A stretch of 64,000 nucleotides of DNA from Rubrivivax sp. (GCA_022843905.1 JALHMT010000009.1:1-64000); one strand, 5' to 3'; positions 1 to 9,308 are shown, counted from the stretch's first letter. Translations and numbers: made by a program. The notes: generated by a model from the sequence alone, not told the origin.

Positions 1-767
1 TCCGCAGCCGCGCGGCCGACGTGCGGGGCATCATCAACGGCATCGACGAGCAGACCTGGAACCCCGCCACCGATCCCGCCATCGCCACGCGCTACGACGT
101 CGGGCATCTCGAGAACAAGCTGCTGTGCCGTCGCGCGCTGCAGACCGAGCTCGGGCTGGACGCCGACGACGCGGCCCTGGTGGTGACCATCGTGAGCCGG
201 CTCAGCGCGCAGAAGGGCCTGGACCTGGTGCTGTCCTGCCTGCCGGAGCTGTTGCGCAGCGGCGTGCAGCTGGTGGTGCAGGGCACCGGCGAGCCGGCGC
301 TCGAAGCTGCCTTTCGCATGGCGCAGCAGGCTCATCCGGGACGCGTGCACGTGCACATCGGCTATGACGAGGCCCGCGCGCACCGGCTGATCGCCGGCGC
401 CGACGCCATCGCTGTGCCCTCGCGCTTCGAGCCCTGCGGCCTGACACAGATGTACGGCCTGCGCTACGGCACGCTGCCCATCGTGCGGCGTGTGGGCGGC
501 CTGGCCGACACGGTGGTGGACGCCGACGAAGCCGCACTCGCGGCGGGCACCGCCACCGGCTTCAGCTTCGGCGCCGCCACGCCCGCGGCTTTCGAGGCCT
601 GCGTGCAACGTGCACTGTCGCTGCACCGGCAACCGGCCATGTGGCAGTCGCTGATGCGGCACGCCATGGCGCAGGAACTGTCTTGGGCAGGGCCGGCGAG
701 GGACTACCTGGCCTTGTACCAGGGGGCGCTGGAGCCGGGAGCGCTGCACGCGGCGCCGACGGTCTGA
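1..767 (+). CDS. glgA: Glycogen synthase, C-terminal part (5' truncated by window edge)
   Basis: About 254 C-terminal residues of a GT-B fold glycogen/starch synthase that would transfer glucose from ADP-glucose to an alpha-1,4-glucan. The reading frame is already open at base 3, so the start lies outside the window. Visible family signatures are NGID..WNP at the linker between the two Rossmann domains, [11 protein letters not shown] at the start of the C-terminal domain, and [15 protein letters not shown], the nucleotide-sugar binding loop with its conserved Glu. The frame ends at TGA 765-767. Family assignment is secure. The role in glycogen storage is inferred from the family, because no other glg gene is in view. 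Confidence 0.93.
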   Translation, partial: RSRAADVRGIINGIDEQTWNPATDPAIATRYDVGHLENKLLCRRALQTELGLDADDAALVVTIVSRLSAQKGLDLVLSCLPELLRSGVQLVVQGTGEPALEAAFRMAQQAHPGRVHVHIGYDEARAHRLIAGADAIAVPSRFEPCGLTQMYGLRYGTLPIVRRVGGLADTVVDADEAALAAGTATGFSFGAATPAAFEACVQRALSLHRQPAMWQSLMRHAMAQELSWAGPARDYLALYQGALEPGALHAAPTV

Positions 768-810
768 GGCCGGTTGCCGCCGGCGGCGGCTGGTGGGGCC
801 TGGTGACTTA

Positions 811-901
811 TGGCGGAGGGAGCGGGATTCGAACCCGCGGGGGGCTGTTAACCCCCACACGCTTTCCAGGCGTGCGACTTAAACCGCTCATCCATCCCTC
901 C
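811..901 (-). tRNA. tRNA-Ser (anticodon GGA)
   Basis: Read on the minus strand the 91-nt gene begins GGAGGGA and ends TCCCTCCGCCA, giving a 7-bp acceptor stem, a G discriminator and an encoded CCA. The anticodon arm is CACGC-CTGGAAA-GCGTG, with anticodon GGA at 865-867 reading UCC codons. A long variable arm (GGGGGTTAACAGCCCCC) identifies a class II tRNA, and the T arm contains GGTTCGAATCC. Identity is clear from the sequence. It is a single tRNA between glgA and the DUF2237 gene. Confidence 0.97.
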
Positions 902-917
902 GGCGCAGCCTGCGATT

Positions 918-1337
918 CTAGCCCGCCGGCGAAGGCGCCACCGCGTGCTTGCGCAGCCAGTCGAGCAACACGTACTCCAGAGCGCGCGCATGGGTGCTTT
1001 CCAGCACCACCGGCGGGGCGTATCCGGCCTCGTAGGCCTCGCGCCAGCGCAGCGCGCACAGACACCAGCGATCGCCGGGCTTCAGCCCCGGGAAGCGGTA
1101 CTGCGGTCGCGGTGTGATGAGGTCGTTGCCGCGCTCCATCTGGTAGTTCAGGAACTCCACCGACACCTTGGCGCAGATGACGTGGCTGCCGGCATCCTGC
1201 GCGTCGGTATGGCAGCAGCCGTCGCGGTACCAGCCGGTCAGCGGGTCGAAGGAGCAGGCCACGAGCGGCGTGCCCAGCACGTTCAGGGCTGGCTTGCTCA
1301 CGGGCTTGTTCGAGGGCTCGGTCACGCGGCGGCTCAC
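918..1337 (-). CDS. DUF2237 family protein
   Basis: 139 residues. The N-terminal half has the pattern NVLGTPL (about residues 19-25) and GWYRDGCC (about 35-42), then CAKVS and a GDRWCLCALRW block, which are the conserved blocks of the small DUF2237 family found in many proteobacteria and plants. Several conserved Cys residues could bind a metal or act in redox, but the function is unknown. The start is GTG at 1337. It overlaps the stop of the upstream stomatin gene by 4 nt (GTGA), so the two are probably translationally coupled. No signal peptide or membrane segment is visible. Confidence 0.85.
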   Translation of the reverse strand: MSRRVTEPSNKPVSKPALNVLGTPLVACSFDPLTGWYRDGCCHTDAQDAGSHVICAKVSVEFLNYQMERGNDLITPRPQYRFPGLKPGDRWCLCALRWREAYEAGYAPPVVLESTHARALEYVLLDWLRKHAVAPSPAG

Positions 1338-2251
1338 TTCGGCGCCGGCGGCGCGCCCTTCAGCAGCGTCATCGCGGTACCGATCAGGCCGGCCACCTCG
1401 CCCATGTGGCCCGGCACGATCATGGTGTTGTTGATCTTGGCCAGATTGCCGTACGCGTCCACCGCCTTCTCGGCCACCTTCAGCTGCACGGCCTGCTCGC
1501 CGCCCGGCTCGCGGATGGCGCCGGCGATCTTGCGGATGGCGTCGGCCGTGGCTTCGGCCACCGCGGTGATGGCGGCGGCCTCGCCGAAGGCCTTGTTGAT
1601 CTCGGCCTGCTTCTCGCCCTCGGAGCGCGCGATCGAGGCCTCGCGTTCACCGGTGGCGATGTTGATCTGCTCCTGGCGCCGGCCTTCGGAGGCCGCGATC
1701 AGCGCGCGCTTCTCGCGCTCGGCCGTGATCTGCGCCTGCATGCTGCGCAGGATCTCGGCCGGCGGCGTCAGGTCCTTGATCTCGTAGCGCAATACCTTCA
1801 CGCCCCAGTTCAGTGCCGCCTCGTCGAGCGACAGCACCACCGATGCGTTGATCTGATCCCGCTCCTCGAAGGTCTTGTCCAGCTCCATGCGGCCGATGAC
1901 GCTGCGCAGCGTGGTCTGCGCCAGCTGCGTGATGGCCACGATGTAGTTGCTGCTGCCGTAGCTGGCACGCATCGGGTCGGTGACCTGGAAGTACAGGATG
2001 CCGTCCACCGTGAGCTGGGTGTTGTCCTTGGTGATGCAGACCTGGCTGGGCACGTCCAGCGGCACCTCCTTCAGCGAGTGCTTGTAGGCCACGCGCTCGA
2101 CGAAGGGAATGACGAACTTGAGCCCGGGCGTCAGGGTGCGGTCGTACTTGCCCAGGCGTTCGACCACCCAGGCGTTCTGCTGCGGCACGATCTTGAAGGT
2201 ACGGGCGATGAAGACGACGGCAATGACGACGAGGACGAGGGCGAGTTCCAT
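1334..2251 (-). CDS. qmcA: SPFH/stomatin-like membrane protein (QmcA type)
   Basis: 305 residues. An N-terminal membrane anchor (about residues 2-18) is followed by an SPFH/band 7 domain starting near IVPQQNAWVVERLGKY and running to about residue 190. A charged coiled coil rich in Glu, Arg and Ala follows (about 190-245), then a Gly/Pro-rich tail. Such proteins form oligomers on the membrane, can sit in detergent-resistant patches, and often work with an NfeD partner and the FtsH protease. An NfeD gene lies directly upstream on the same strand (46 nt away), the usual pairing. I place the start at ATG 2251, giving MELALVLV. A longer open frame upstream overlaps nfeD and is not used. Confidence 0.9.
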   Translation of the reverse strand: MELALVLVVIAVVFIARTFKIVPQQNAWVVERLGKYDRTLTPGLKFVIPFVERVAYKHSLKEVPLDVPSQVCITKDNTQLTVDGILYFQVTDPMRASYGSSNYIVAITQLAQTTLRSVIGRMELDKTFEERDQINASVVLSLDEAALNWGVKVLRYEIKDLTPPAEILRSMQAQITAEREKRALIAASEGRRQEQINIATGEREASIARSEGEKQAEINKAFGEAAAITAVAEATADAIRKIAGAIREPGGEQAVQLKVAEKAVDAYGNLAKINNTMIVPGHMGEVAGLIGTAMTLLKGAPPAPK

Positions 2252-2297
2252 GACCGGCTTTCGGTTGTTGTTGGTGTGGTCGACGAACGGCGGCCGC

Positions 2298-2741
2298 TCA
2301 GCGAACGCTGCCGGCCGGTGCCACGCGAAGCTGGCTGCCGCGCACGGCCACGATGACGAATTCACCCGGCGACGGTGTGCCGCTGCCTTCGAACTGCACC
2401 GACCACGCGGCGCCGCGGTAGGAGGCCCGCGCGCTGCCGTCGGGCGACCACTGTGACACGTGCAGCGTCTGACCGATGTCCAGGTTGGCGTCGCGGTTGC
2501 TTTCGGCCGGGGCGGAGCGCGGTGATCTCGCGCGCTTGAAATGCCAAGCCGCCGTGGCGCCCCCGCCCAGCAAGGCCGCACCTACCCACTGCCCGCTGGG
2601 CGCGACGCCGGCATGGGCGAGCAAGGCGCCGGCCACGCAGCCCAGCGCCAGCATCAGCAGATAGAAGGTGCCGGTGGCCATCTCGATGGCGACCAGCGCG
2701 CCGGCGGCGATCCACCACAGCACCGGTGCACTCAGGTCCAT
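2298..2741 (-). CDS. NfeD family membrane protein
   Basis: 147 residues. Two hydrophobic segments (about residues 8-28 and 30-62) form a hairpin, followed by a charged linker with PRSAPAES. The C-terminal part (about 85-147) looks like the NfeD-type OB fold: GQTLHVSQW, a Trp-rich strand and GEFVIVAVRGSQLRV. It belongs to the short NfeD class without a ClpP-like protease domain. It is the first gene of a minus-strand unit with the stomatin and DUF2237 genes, and is divergent from the decarboxylase gene. It probably assists the stomatin in the inner membrane, inferred from the conserved pairing. Confidence 0.88.
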   Translation of the reverse strand: MDLSAPVLWWIAAGALVAIEMATGTFYLLMLALGCVAGALLAHAGVAPSGQWVGAALLGGGATAAWHFKRARSPRSAPAESNRDANLDIGQTLHVSQWSPDGSARASYRGAAWSVQFEGSGTPSPGEFVIVAVRGSQLRVAPAGSVR

Positions 2742-2793
2742 TGTTGTCTCCCGTCAACAGCGGATCGCCGGAACGGCGACCCGGGCATCGGTT

Positions 2794-2838
2794 GCAGTGT
2801 AGCGAGCGCGTTGCGGGGCCGCTGCGCCCCTACACTGC
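2794..2838. promoter_or_regulatory. Inverted repeat in the nfeD / decarboxylase divergent region
   Basis: GCAGTGTAG at 2794-2802 is matched exactly in inverted form by CTACACTGC at 2830-2838. Between them GGGGC (2815-2819) can pair with GCCCC (2826-2830). Each arm contains a TACACT sequence oriented toward the gene on its side, so the arms could be two divergent -10 elements; the spacing to both start codons is short enough (about 36 and 53 nt). No good -35 hexamer is seen. A regulator operator is the other reading. Confidence 0.45.
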
Positions 2839-2873
2839 GCGGTCTTGCTCATCAGGTGCCCGAGGCCCGCGAC

Positions 2874-5135
2874 ATGCTGCGTTTCCGCTTTCCCATCGTC
2901 ATCATCGACGAAGACTACCGTTCCGAGAACACCTCCGGTCTCGGGATCCGCGCCCTGGCCGACGCCATCGTCAAGGAGGGCTTCGAGGTGCTGGGCGTCA
3001 CCAGTTATGGCGACCTCAGCCAGTTCGCCCAGCAGCAGAGCCGCGCCAGCGCCTTCATCCTGTCCATCGACGACGAGGAGTTCACGCCCGGTCCAGAGCT
3101 CGATCCGGCGGTGCTGAACCTGCGCAAGTTCATCGAGGAGATCCGGCGCAAGAACGCCGACATCCCGATCTACATCTACGGCGAGACGCGCACCAGCCAG
3201 CACATCCCGAACGACGTGCTGCGCGAGCTGCACGGCTTCATCCACATGTTCGAGGACACGCCGGAATTCGTGGCGCGCCACATCATCCGCGAGGCCAAGA
3301 GCTACCTCGACGGGCTGGCGCCGCCCTTCTTCAAGGCGCTGATGGACTACGCGCAGGACGGCAGCTACTCCTGGCACTGCCCGGGCCACAGCGGCGGCGT
3401 GGCCTTCCTGAAGAGCCCCGTGGGCCAGATGTTCCACCAGTTCTTCGGCGAGAACATGCTGCGCGCCGACGTCTGCAACAGCGTGGAAGAACTCGGCCAG
3501 CTGCTCGACCACACCGGCCCGGTGGCGCAGAGCGAGCGCAATGCCGCGCGCATCTTCAACGCCGACCACTGCTTCTTCGTCACCAACGGCACCAGCACCA
3601 GCAACAAGATGGTGTGGCACCACACGGTGGCGCCGGGCGACGTGGTGGTGGTCGACCGCAACTGCCACAAGAGCATCCTGCACAGCATCATCATGACCGG
3701 CGCGGTGCCGGTCTTCCTGCGCCCCACGCGCAACCACTACGGCATCATCGGACCGATCCCCGAGTCCGAGTTCTCGGTCGAGTCGATCCGCAAGCGCATC
3801 GCCGCCAACCCCTTGCTCAAGGGCACCGACGCGCGCAAGACCAAGCCGAGGATCCTCACGCTCACGCAGAGCACCTACGACGGCGTGCTCTACAACACCG
3901 AGACCATCAAGCACGCGCTCGACGGCTACATCGACACGCTGCACTTCGACGAGGCCTGGCTGCCGCACGCGGCCTTCCACCCCTTCTATGGCAGCTTCCA
4001 TGCCATGGGCAAGAAGCGCCAGCGGCCGAAGGACCAGCTCGTGTTCGCCACGCAGAGCACGCACAAGCTGCTGGCCGGCCTCAGCCAGGCCAGCCAGGTG
4101 CTGGTGCAGGACGCACGCGAGCGCAAGCTGGACAGGCACCTCTTCAACGAGGCCTACCTGATGCACACCTCCACCAGCCCGCAGTACGCCATCATCGCCA
4201 GCTGCGACGTCGCCGCGGCCATGATGGAGCCGCCGGGAGGCACGGCGCTGGTGGAAGAGAGCCTGCTCGAGGCGCTGGACTTCCGCCGGGCCATGCGCAA
4301 GGTCGACAAGGAGTTCGGTCGCGACTGGTGGTTCAAGGTCTGGGGTCCCGACAAGCTGGCCGCCGAAGGCATCGGCAAGGCCGACGACTGGATCCTCAAG
4401 GCCGGCGCCAAGTGGCATGGCTTCGGCGACCTGGCGCAGGGCTTCAACCTGCTGGACCCGATCAAGAGCACCATCATCACGCCGGGGCTGGACGTGTCCG
4501 GCAAGTTCGCCAAGACCGGCATCCCGGCCAGCATCGTCACCAAGTACCTGGCCGAGCACGGCATCGTGGTCGAGAAGACGGGCCTGTACTCGTTCTTCAT
4601 CATGTTCACCATCGGCATCACCAAGGGCCGCTGGAACACGCTGCTGACGGCGCTGCAGCAGTTCAAGGACGACCACGACCGCAACGCGCCGATGTGGCGC
4701 GTGCTGCCCGAGTTCTGCGCTGCGCATCCGCAGTACGAACGCACCGGCCTGCGCGACCTGTGCCAGAGCATCCACGACATGTACGCCAAGGGCGACATCG
4801 CGCGGCTGGTCACCGAGATGTACCTGTCGGACCTGCACCCGGCGATGAAGCCCAGCGATGCCTTCGCGCACATCGCGCACCGCACGACGGAGCGCGTGGC
4901 CATCGACAGGCTCGAAGGCCGCATCACCACGGCGCTGCTCACACCCTACCCGCCGGGCATTCCCCTGCTGATTCCCGGCGAGCGCTTCAACAAGAAGATC
5001 GTCGACTACCTGAAGTTCACGCGCGAGTTCAATGCCGCCTTTCCGGGCTTCGACACGGACGTGCACGGCCTGGTCGAGCAGGAGGGTGCCGCCGGCACGG
5101 CGCGCACCTACTACGTGGACTGCGTGCGCGATTGA
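2874..5135 (+). CDS. Orn/Lys/Arg decarboxylase, fold III PLP enzyme
   Basis: 753 residues, the usual length for biosynthetic or inducible ornithine/lysine/arginine decarboxylases. Residues 1 to about 125 form the receiver-like wing domain (IVIIDEDYRSENTSGLG). The PLP domain contains SWHCPGH, NGTSTSNK and the Schiff-base lysine at residue 398 in STHKLLAGLSQAS. The C-terminal domain has the YPPGIPLLIPGE block. The stretch HFDEAWLPHAAFH resembles lysine-type relatives in pseudomonads, but the substrate cannot be fixed from sequence. The product would be putrescine, cadaverine or agmatine, which fits the polyamine block at 43-63 kb. The start is ATG 2874. Confidence 0.9.
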   Translation: MLRFRFPIVIIDEDYRSENTSGLGIRALADAIVKEGFEVLGVTSYGDLSQFAQQQSRASAFILSIDDEEFTPGPELDPAVLNLRKFIEEIRRKNADIPIYIYGETRTSQHIPNDVLRELHGFIHMFEDTPEFVARHIIREAKSYLDGLAPPFFKALMDYAQDGSYSWHCPGHSGGVAFLKSPVGQMFHQFFGENMLRADVCNSVEELGQLLDHTGPVAQSERNAARIFNADHCFFVTNGTSTSNKMVWHHTVAPGDVVVVDRNCHKSILHSIIMTGAVPVFLRPTRNHYGIIGPIPESEFSVESIRKRIAANPLLKGTDARKTKPRILTLTQSTYDGVLYNTETIKHALDGYIDTLHFDEAWLPHAAFHPFYGSFHAMGKKRQRPKDQLVFATQSTHKLLAGLSQASQVLVQDARERKLDRHLFNEAYLMHTSTSPQYAIIASCDVAAAMMEPPGGTALVEESLLEALDFRRAMRKVDKEFGRDWWFKVWGPDKLAAEGIGKADDWILKAGAKWHGFGDLAQGFNLLDPIKSTIITPGLDVSGKFAKTGIPASIVTKYLAEHGIVVEKTGLYSFFIMFTIGITKGRWNTLLTALQQFKDDHDRNAPMWRVLPEFCAAHPQYERTGLRDLCQSIHDMYAKGDIARLVTEMYLSDLHPAMKPSDAFAHIAHRTTERVAIDRLEGRITTALLTPYPPGIPLLIPGERFNKKIVDYLKFTREFNAAFPGFDTDVHGLVEQEGAAGTARTYYVDCVRD

Positions 5136-5176
5136 TCCCGGGTCTGCCCGGGGCGGCCGGCCGCCACAATGCGGCC

Positions 5177-7381
5177 ATGTCGATGCAATGGACTCCGGGG
5201 CGGTGTGTTCGGGCGCTTGCGTTCTGGCTGCTTTGCGTCTGGGGCTCGGCGGCCCTGGCGCAGCGAGCACCGGCCGTCACCCATCTCGTCGACCCGTACA
5301 TCGGCAGCCTGGGGGCGGGCCGGGTCTTCTCGGGGGCCAGCATGCCTTTCGGCATGGTCGCGCCGGGGCCCGATCTCGACACCAGCGTGCAGACGCCGAG
5401 TTCGCCGCGCATCCTCGGGTTCTCGACCACGCACGTCAACGGCGCGGTGGACGCCGCACTGGGCGACGTGCTCCTGCAGCCGGCCTTCGGCGTGCGGCCC
5501 AGAAGCTGGAGCAGCCGCTATCTGGTGCAGACCCAGCTCGCGCGGCCGGGCTACCACGCTGTCACGCTGCAGGACCACCGCGTCTACGTGGAGCTGACCG
5601 CCACGCCGCGTGTCGCGCTGCATCGCTATACCTTTCCACGCAGCCAGCGTGTGCAGGTGCTGCTCGACCTGCAGCACGCGCTGGGCCCCGACGCCGGCCA
5701 GCGACTGGGCATGCGGGATTGGCAGGTGGCCGAGCAGGAGGTCTCGGGTGTCATCGAGTCGCGCGGCCTGGTGACGCGTCTGACAGCCTTCGTCATCCAC
5801 TTCGACCGTCCGGTCGCAGCGGCTTCGCTACTGCCGGGCAGCCAGGGCGATGCCGCCGGCCGCTGGGTGCTCGACTTCGACCTGCCGGCCACCGCCAAGC
5901 CGCAGTTGCAGGCGCGCGTCGCGTTGTCGACGATCGACGTGGCGGGGGCCCGGCGCAACCTTGCCGAAGCCGAAGGCCGCTCCTTCGACGGGGTGCGCAA
6001 GGACGCCGACGCCGCCTGGAACGCCCTGTTGTCCCGCATTCGGCTGCCCGGCGCGCCCGAACAGCAGCAGATGACCTTCTACTCCGCCCTCTACCGCTCG
6101 CTGCTGCATCCCAGCGTGGTCAGCGACCTGGACGGCCGGTATCGCGGCGCTGCCGGCCAGGTTGAGAACGCCGGCACCGGGGCGCACTACTCCTCCTTCA
6201 CGCTGCGTCCGGCATCGCGCGCAGCGTTGCCCCTGGTCGGATTGCTGGCGCCCGAGCGCCTGGGCGACATCGTCCAGAGCCTGTTGGCCGACCAGCGCAG
6301 CCTCGGGCACCTGCCGGCCAGCAGCCGCTGGGGGCAGCTGGGCGCCGCAGGCCTGGGCAACCCGGCCTTGACGGTCATCGCGCAGGCGCTGGCGCAGGGG
6401 GTGCCGGGCGTCGACGCCGGACAGGCGCTGAGCGCCATGCTGGCCACCGCGACACAGGACCGCGAGGGCGCGCCGCCCTGGGGTGCACTGGCTCTTCACG
6501 GCTACTTCCCGTTCGATGTCGTGCCCGAGGCTTCGGTCACGCGGACGCTGGAAGCCGGCCTGGGCGACGATGCCGTGGCGCGCGTGGCCGAGCTGCTGCG
6601 GCGGGCCGACCTGGCGCGCGCCTTCGCCGACCGGGCACTGGGCTACCGCAAGCTGCTCGATCCCGGCACGCGCATGCTTCGCGGCCGCGACTCCCGCGGC
6701 GTCTGGCGCGACCCTTTCGTGGCCTCCTTGCCCGGCAAGCCCTTGCGGGGCAGCGACCACGTTGACGCCCATCCTCTGCAGGAAAGCTTCGCGCCCGCGC
6801 AGCATGACCTGCCGGGCCTGATGGCGCTGTGGGGCGGACCACCTGGCTTGACGGGAATGCTCGACCGGCTGTTCGCCCCGGCCGTCGATCCCCCGCCTTC
6901 GCAGGGGCCTGCCGGCGTGGGGGCGGGGCCCGGCATCATCGGTCGCTATGACCATGGTGCGGCGACCGGCCAGCACATCCCCTGGCTCTACGCCTTCAGC
7001 ATGGCGCCCTGGCGGGGCCATGCCCTGGTGCAACGGCTTTCACGGCAGGCCTACACCACCCGCTGGGACGGTTTGCCGGCGGCCGACGTCGGTGCCTTGA
7101 CCAGTGCCTGGTACGTCTTTGCGACGCTGGGTTGGTATCCCGTGGCGCCGGCCAGCGGCAAGTTCGTGCTGGGCGCGCCGCAGGTGCAGCGCGCCGAGAT
7201 CCATTGGCCCGGCGGGCGCGTGCTGCGCGTGATGGCACCGGGCGCATCAGCGTCGCGCCCCCACGCCTCGGCGGTGACTTTCGACGGCCGGGCGCTGGAC
7301 TGGCCCGAGATCGACCACGCGCAACTGGTCGGCGGGGGCGAGCTGCGCTTTACGATGAGCCCGTTGCCGCTGCGCCCCTGA
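5177..7381 (+). CDS. GH92-like (alpha-1,2-mannosidase family) exported protein, degenerate active site
   Basis: 734 residues with a signal peptide cleaved near ALAQ (about residue 29). Family features include HLVDPYIGS, MPFGMVAPGPD, and near the end SAWYVFATLGWYPVAP, all typical of glycoside hydrolase family 92, whose members remove terminal mannose in a calcium-dependent way. Two catalytic blocks are altered. The usual HGNEPxHH block is HGAATGQH (593-600), lacking the Glu used as general acid. The usual acidic GNEDCGQMSAW block reads PAADVGALTSAW (634-645), keeping a single Asp. It may be an inactive or re-purposed GH92 homologue acting in the periplasm. The start ATG 5177 is 41 nt after the decarboxylase. 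Confidence 0.8.
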   Translation: MSMQWTPGRCVRALAFWLLCVWGSAALAQRAPAVTHLVDPYIGSLGAGRVFSGASMPFGMVAPGPDLDTSVQTPSSPRILGFSTTHVNGAVDAALGDVLLQPAFGVRPRSWSSRYLVQTQLARPGYHAVTLQDHRVYVELTATPRVALHRYTFPRSQRVQVLLDLQHALGPDAGQRLGMRDWQVAEQEVSGVIESRGLVTRLTAFVIHFDRPVAAASLLPGSQGDAAGRWVLDFDLPATAKPQLQARVALSTIDVAGARRNLAEAEGRSFDGVRKDADAAWNALLSRIRLPGAPEQQQMTFYSALYRSLLHPSVVSDLDGRYRGAAGQVENAGTGAHYSSFTLRPASRAALPLVGLLAPERLGDIVQSLLADQRSLGHLPASSRWGQLGAAGLGNPALTVIAQALAQGVPGVDAGQALSAMLATATQDREGAPPWGALALHGYFPFDVVPEASVTRTLEAGLGDDAVARVAELLRRADLARAFADRALGYRKLLDPGTRMLRGRDSRGVWRDPFVASLPGKPLRGSDHVDAHPLQESFAPAQHDLPGLMALWGGPPGLTGMLDRLFAPAVDPPPSQGPAGVGAGPGIIGRYDHGAATGQHIPWLYAFSMAPWRGHALVQRLSRQAYTTRWDGLPAADVGALTSAWYVFATLGWYPVAPASGKFVLGAPQVQRAEIHWPGGRVLRVMAPGASASRPHASAVTFDGRALDWPEIDHAQLVGGGELRFTMSPLPLRP

Positions 7382-7448
7382 CCTGAAGGCGTCGGCTGTC
7401 GCAGCGTGGGGGCCTGAAGTCGCCTCGGCCTGCTGTCGGTCCCCGCGG

Positions 7449-8435
7449 TCAGGTCATCGGATCGTCGAGCGCCGCAGCGGCGCCATCCAGCGCCACCAGC
7501 GTATCGATGATGAGGGCCGTGGGGATCGCCTTCAAGTAGGGCTCGAAGCGCCCCTTGGACTCGAAGCTCCGGCGGAAGCTTGAAGCGAAGAAGAAGTCGG
7601 CCATCCGCGGCACGATGCCGCCGCCGATGAACACGCCGTCGCGCGCACCCAGGGTGAGGGCGACGTTGCCGCAGAAGCTGCCGAGCAGGGCGCAGAAGGT
7701 CTCCAGCGTGCGGCGTGCTGCGGCGTCGCCGGCCAGGCCGCCCGCGATGATGGCGCTTGGTTCCAGCGGGGCCCCTGGTTCGCCCATTGCTTCGGCCACC
7801 GCCCGGTGCAGCGTCGGCAGGCCGACACCCGACAGCAGACGTTCTGCCGACAAGTGTTCGTGCTCCTTGCGCGCGGCCCGCAGCACCTCGGCCTCGAAAT
7901 CGTCGCGGGCCGCCAGCGTGGCATGGCCGCCCTCGCCGGGCAGAGCCTGCCAGCCGGTGCGCGTCTGCACGAGGCCGGCAACCCCGAGGCCCGTGCCGGG
8001 GCCCACGACGGCCATCGTGCCCCCTGCCTTGGGCAAGGGGCCGTGCGCCCGCAACTGCGGCGGCTGCAGCCGCGGCAGCGCCAGGGCCAGAGCCTCGAAG
8101 TCGTTGAGCACGGTCAGGCGTTTGACGCCCAGCGACTGCTGCAGCGCCACCCGGGAAAAGCTCCAGGGGCTGTTGGTGAAGGCGATGCGGTCGTCGACCA
8201 CCGCCGTGGCGACGGCCAGCGCGGCTGACGTCGGCGGCGTAAAGCCTGCGCCGAGCCGGGTCTTCAACGCCGCCAGGTAGTGGTGTGCGGCCTCGGTGAT
8301 GTCGGCGAACTTCGTGACCGGCAAGGTGTCGACCTCGGTCACCCGGGTGCTGCCGGGCGCCAGCCAGCCGAAGCGGGCGTTGGATCCGCCGATGTCGGCC
8401 ACCAGGCCACTGCGCGCCACCGCTGCGGTGCTCAT
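7449..8435 (-). CDS. glk: Glucokinase
   Basis: 328 residues of a bacterial glucokinase of the ROK/hexokinase-like fold that phosphorylates glucose with ATP. The phosphate-binding motif DIGGSNARFGWL lies near residues 14-25, LNDFEALA follows, then GPGTGLGVA, and the active-site block PGEGGHATL. A second nucleotide-binding stretch is GVFIGGGIVPR. It follows fabI on the same strand with a gap of 31 nt, so cotranscription is possible although the functions are unrelated. It would feed glucose into central metabolism alongside the glycogen gene at the left edge. Confidence 0.93.
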   Translation of the reverse strand: MSTAAVARSGLVADIGGSNARFGWLAPGSTRVTEVDTLPVTKFADITEAAHHYLAALKTRLGAGFTPPTSAALAVATAVVDDRIAFTNSPWSFSRVALQQSLGVKRLTVLNDFEALALALPRLQPPQLRAHGPLPKAGGTMAVVGPGTGLGVAGLVQTRTGWQALPGEGGHATLAARDDFEAEVLRAARKEHEHLSAERLLSGVGLPTLHRAVAEAMGEPGAPLEPSAIIAGGLAGDAAARRTLETFCALLGSFCGNVALTLGARDGVFIGGGIVPRMADFFFASSFRRSFESKGRFEPYLKAIPTALIIDTLVALDGAAAALDDPMT

Positions 8436-8466
8436 CCTGGGCCGCCTGGGTGCAAGCTCCGAGGTG

Positions 8467-9252
8467 TCAGGCGTTGACGCCTGACAACGCCATCTGGCTG
8501 AAGCCGCCGTCGACGTAGGTGATCTCTGCGTTGACGCCGGCGGCGAGGTCGCTGAGCAGGAAGGCGGCGACGTTGCCGACGTCGTCGACCGTCACGTTGC
8601 GGCCCAGCGGGACGGCCTCGGCCACCAGCTCGAGCATCTTGCCGAAATCCTTGATGCCCGACGCCGCCAAGGTCTTGATGGGGCCCGCGGAGATGCCATT
8701 GACGCGGATGTCGCGCTGGCCCAGTGCGCTGGCCAGGTAACGCACGCTTGCTTCGAGAGAGGCCTTGGCCAGTCCCATGGTGTTGTAGTTGGGCACGGAG
8801 CGCATGGCGCCGAGGTAGGTCAGCGTCAGCAGCGATGAGCGCGCGCGCAGCCGTGGCAGGGCGGCCTTGGCCAAGGCGGGAAAACTGTACGACGAGATCT
8901 CGTGGGCGATGCGGAAGTTCTCGCGCGTCAGGCCGTCGAGGAAGTTGCCCGAGATCGCATCGCGCGGAGCGAAGCCGATCGAATGAACGAGTCCGTCGAA
9001 CTCCGGCCAGGCGGCGCCGAGGTCGACGAACAGCTGGTCGATCTGCGCGTCGTCCGCGACGTCGCAGTCGAACACCAGAGACGAGCCGAATTCGCCGGCG
9101 AACCCCGCCACGCGCTCGCGGAAGCGCTCTCCCTGGTAGCTGAAGGCCAGCTCCGCTCCCTCGCGATGGCAGGCCTTGGCCACGCCATAGGCGATCGATC
9201 GGTTGGACAGCAGCCCCGTGATCAGCAGTTTCTTGCCGGCCAGAAATCCCAT
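8467..9252 (-). CDS. fabI: Enoyl-[acyl-carrier-protein] reductase (NADH)
   Basis: 261 residues of the SDR superfamily, catalysing the last reduction of each fatty-acid elongation cycle. N-terminal [15 protein letters not shown] is the FabI variant of the nucleotide loop. The catalytic pattern Y-x6-K is present in YNTMGLAK, preceded by [11 protein letters not shown] with the second conserved Tyr. [14 protein letters not shown] matches the flexible substrate loop. Length and motifs are standard for a triclosan-target type FabI. It is transcribed away from the rimP operon, and a 6-bp inverted repeat lies in the shared upstream region. Confidence 0.96.
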   Translation of the reverse strand: MGFLAGKKLLITGLLSNRSIAYGVAKACHREGAELAFSYQGERFRERVAGFAGEFGSSLVFDCDVADDAQIDQLFVDLGAAWPEFDGLVHSIGFAPRDAISGNFLDGLTRENFRIAHEISSYSFPALAKAALPRLRARSSLLTLTYLGAMRSVPNYNTMGLAKASLEASVRYLASALGQRDIRVNGISAGPIKTLAASGIKDFGKMLELVAEAVPLGRNVTVDDVGNVAAFLLSDLAAGVNAEITYVDGGFSQMALSGVNA

Positions 9253-9308
9253 CTCTACTCCATCAGTCGCTCGAAGGCGCGGGATTCTCGCACGCGAGAA
9301 GCCGACTC

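Noticed and set aside
2252-2581. Longer N-terminal form of the stomatin-like protein
   Set aside because: The extension overlaps the nfeD coding region and lacks membrane features; ATG 2251 directly precedes the membrane anchor.
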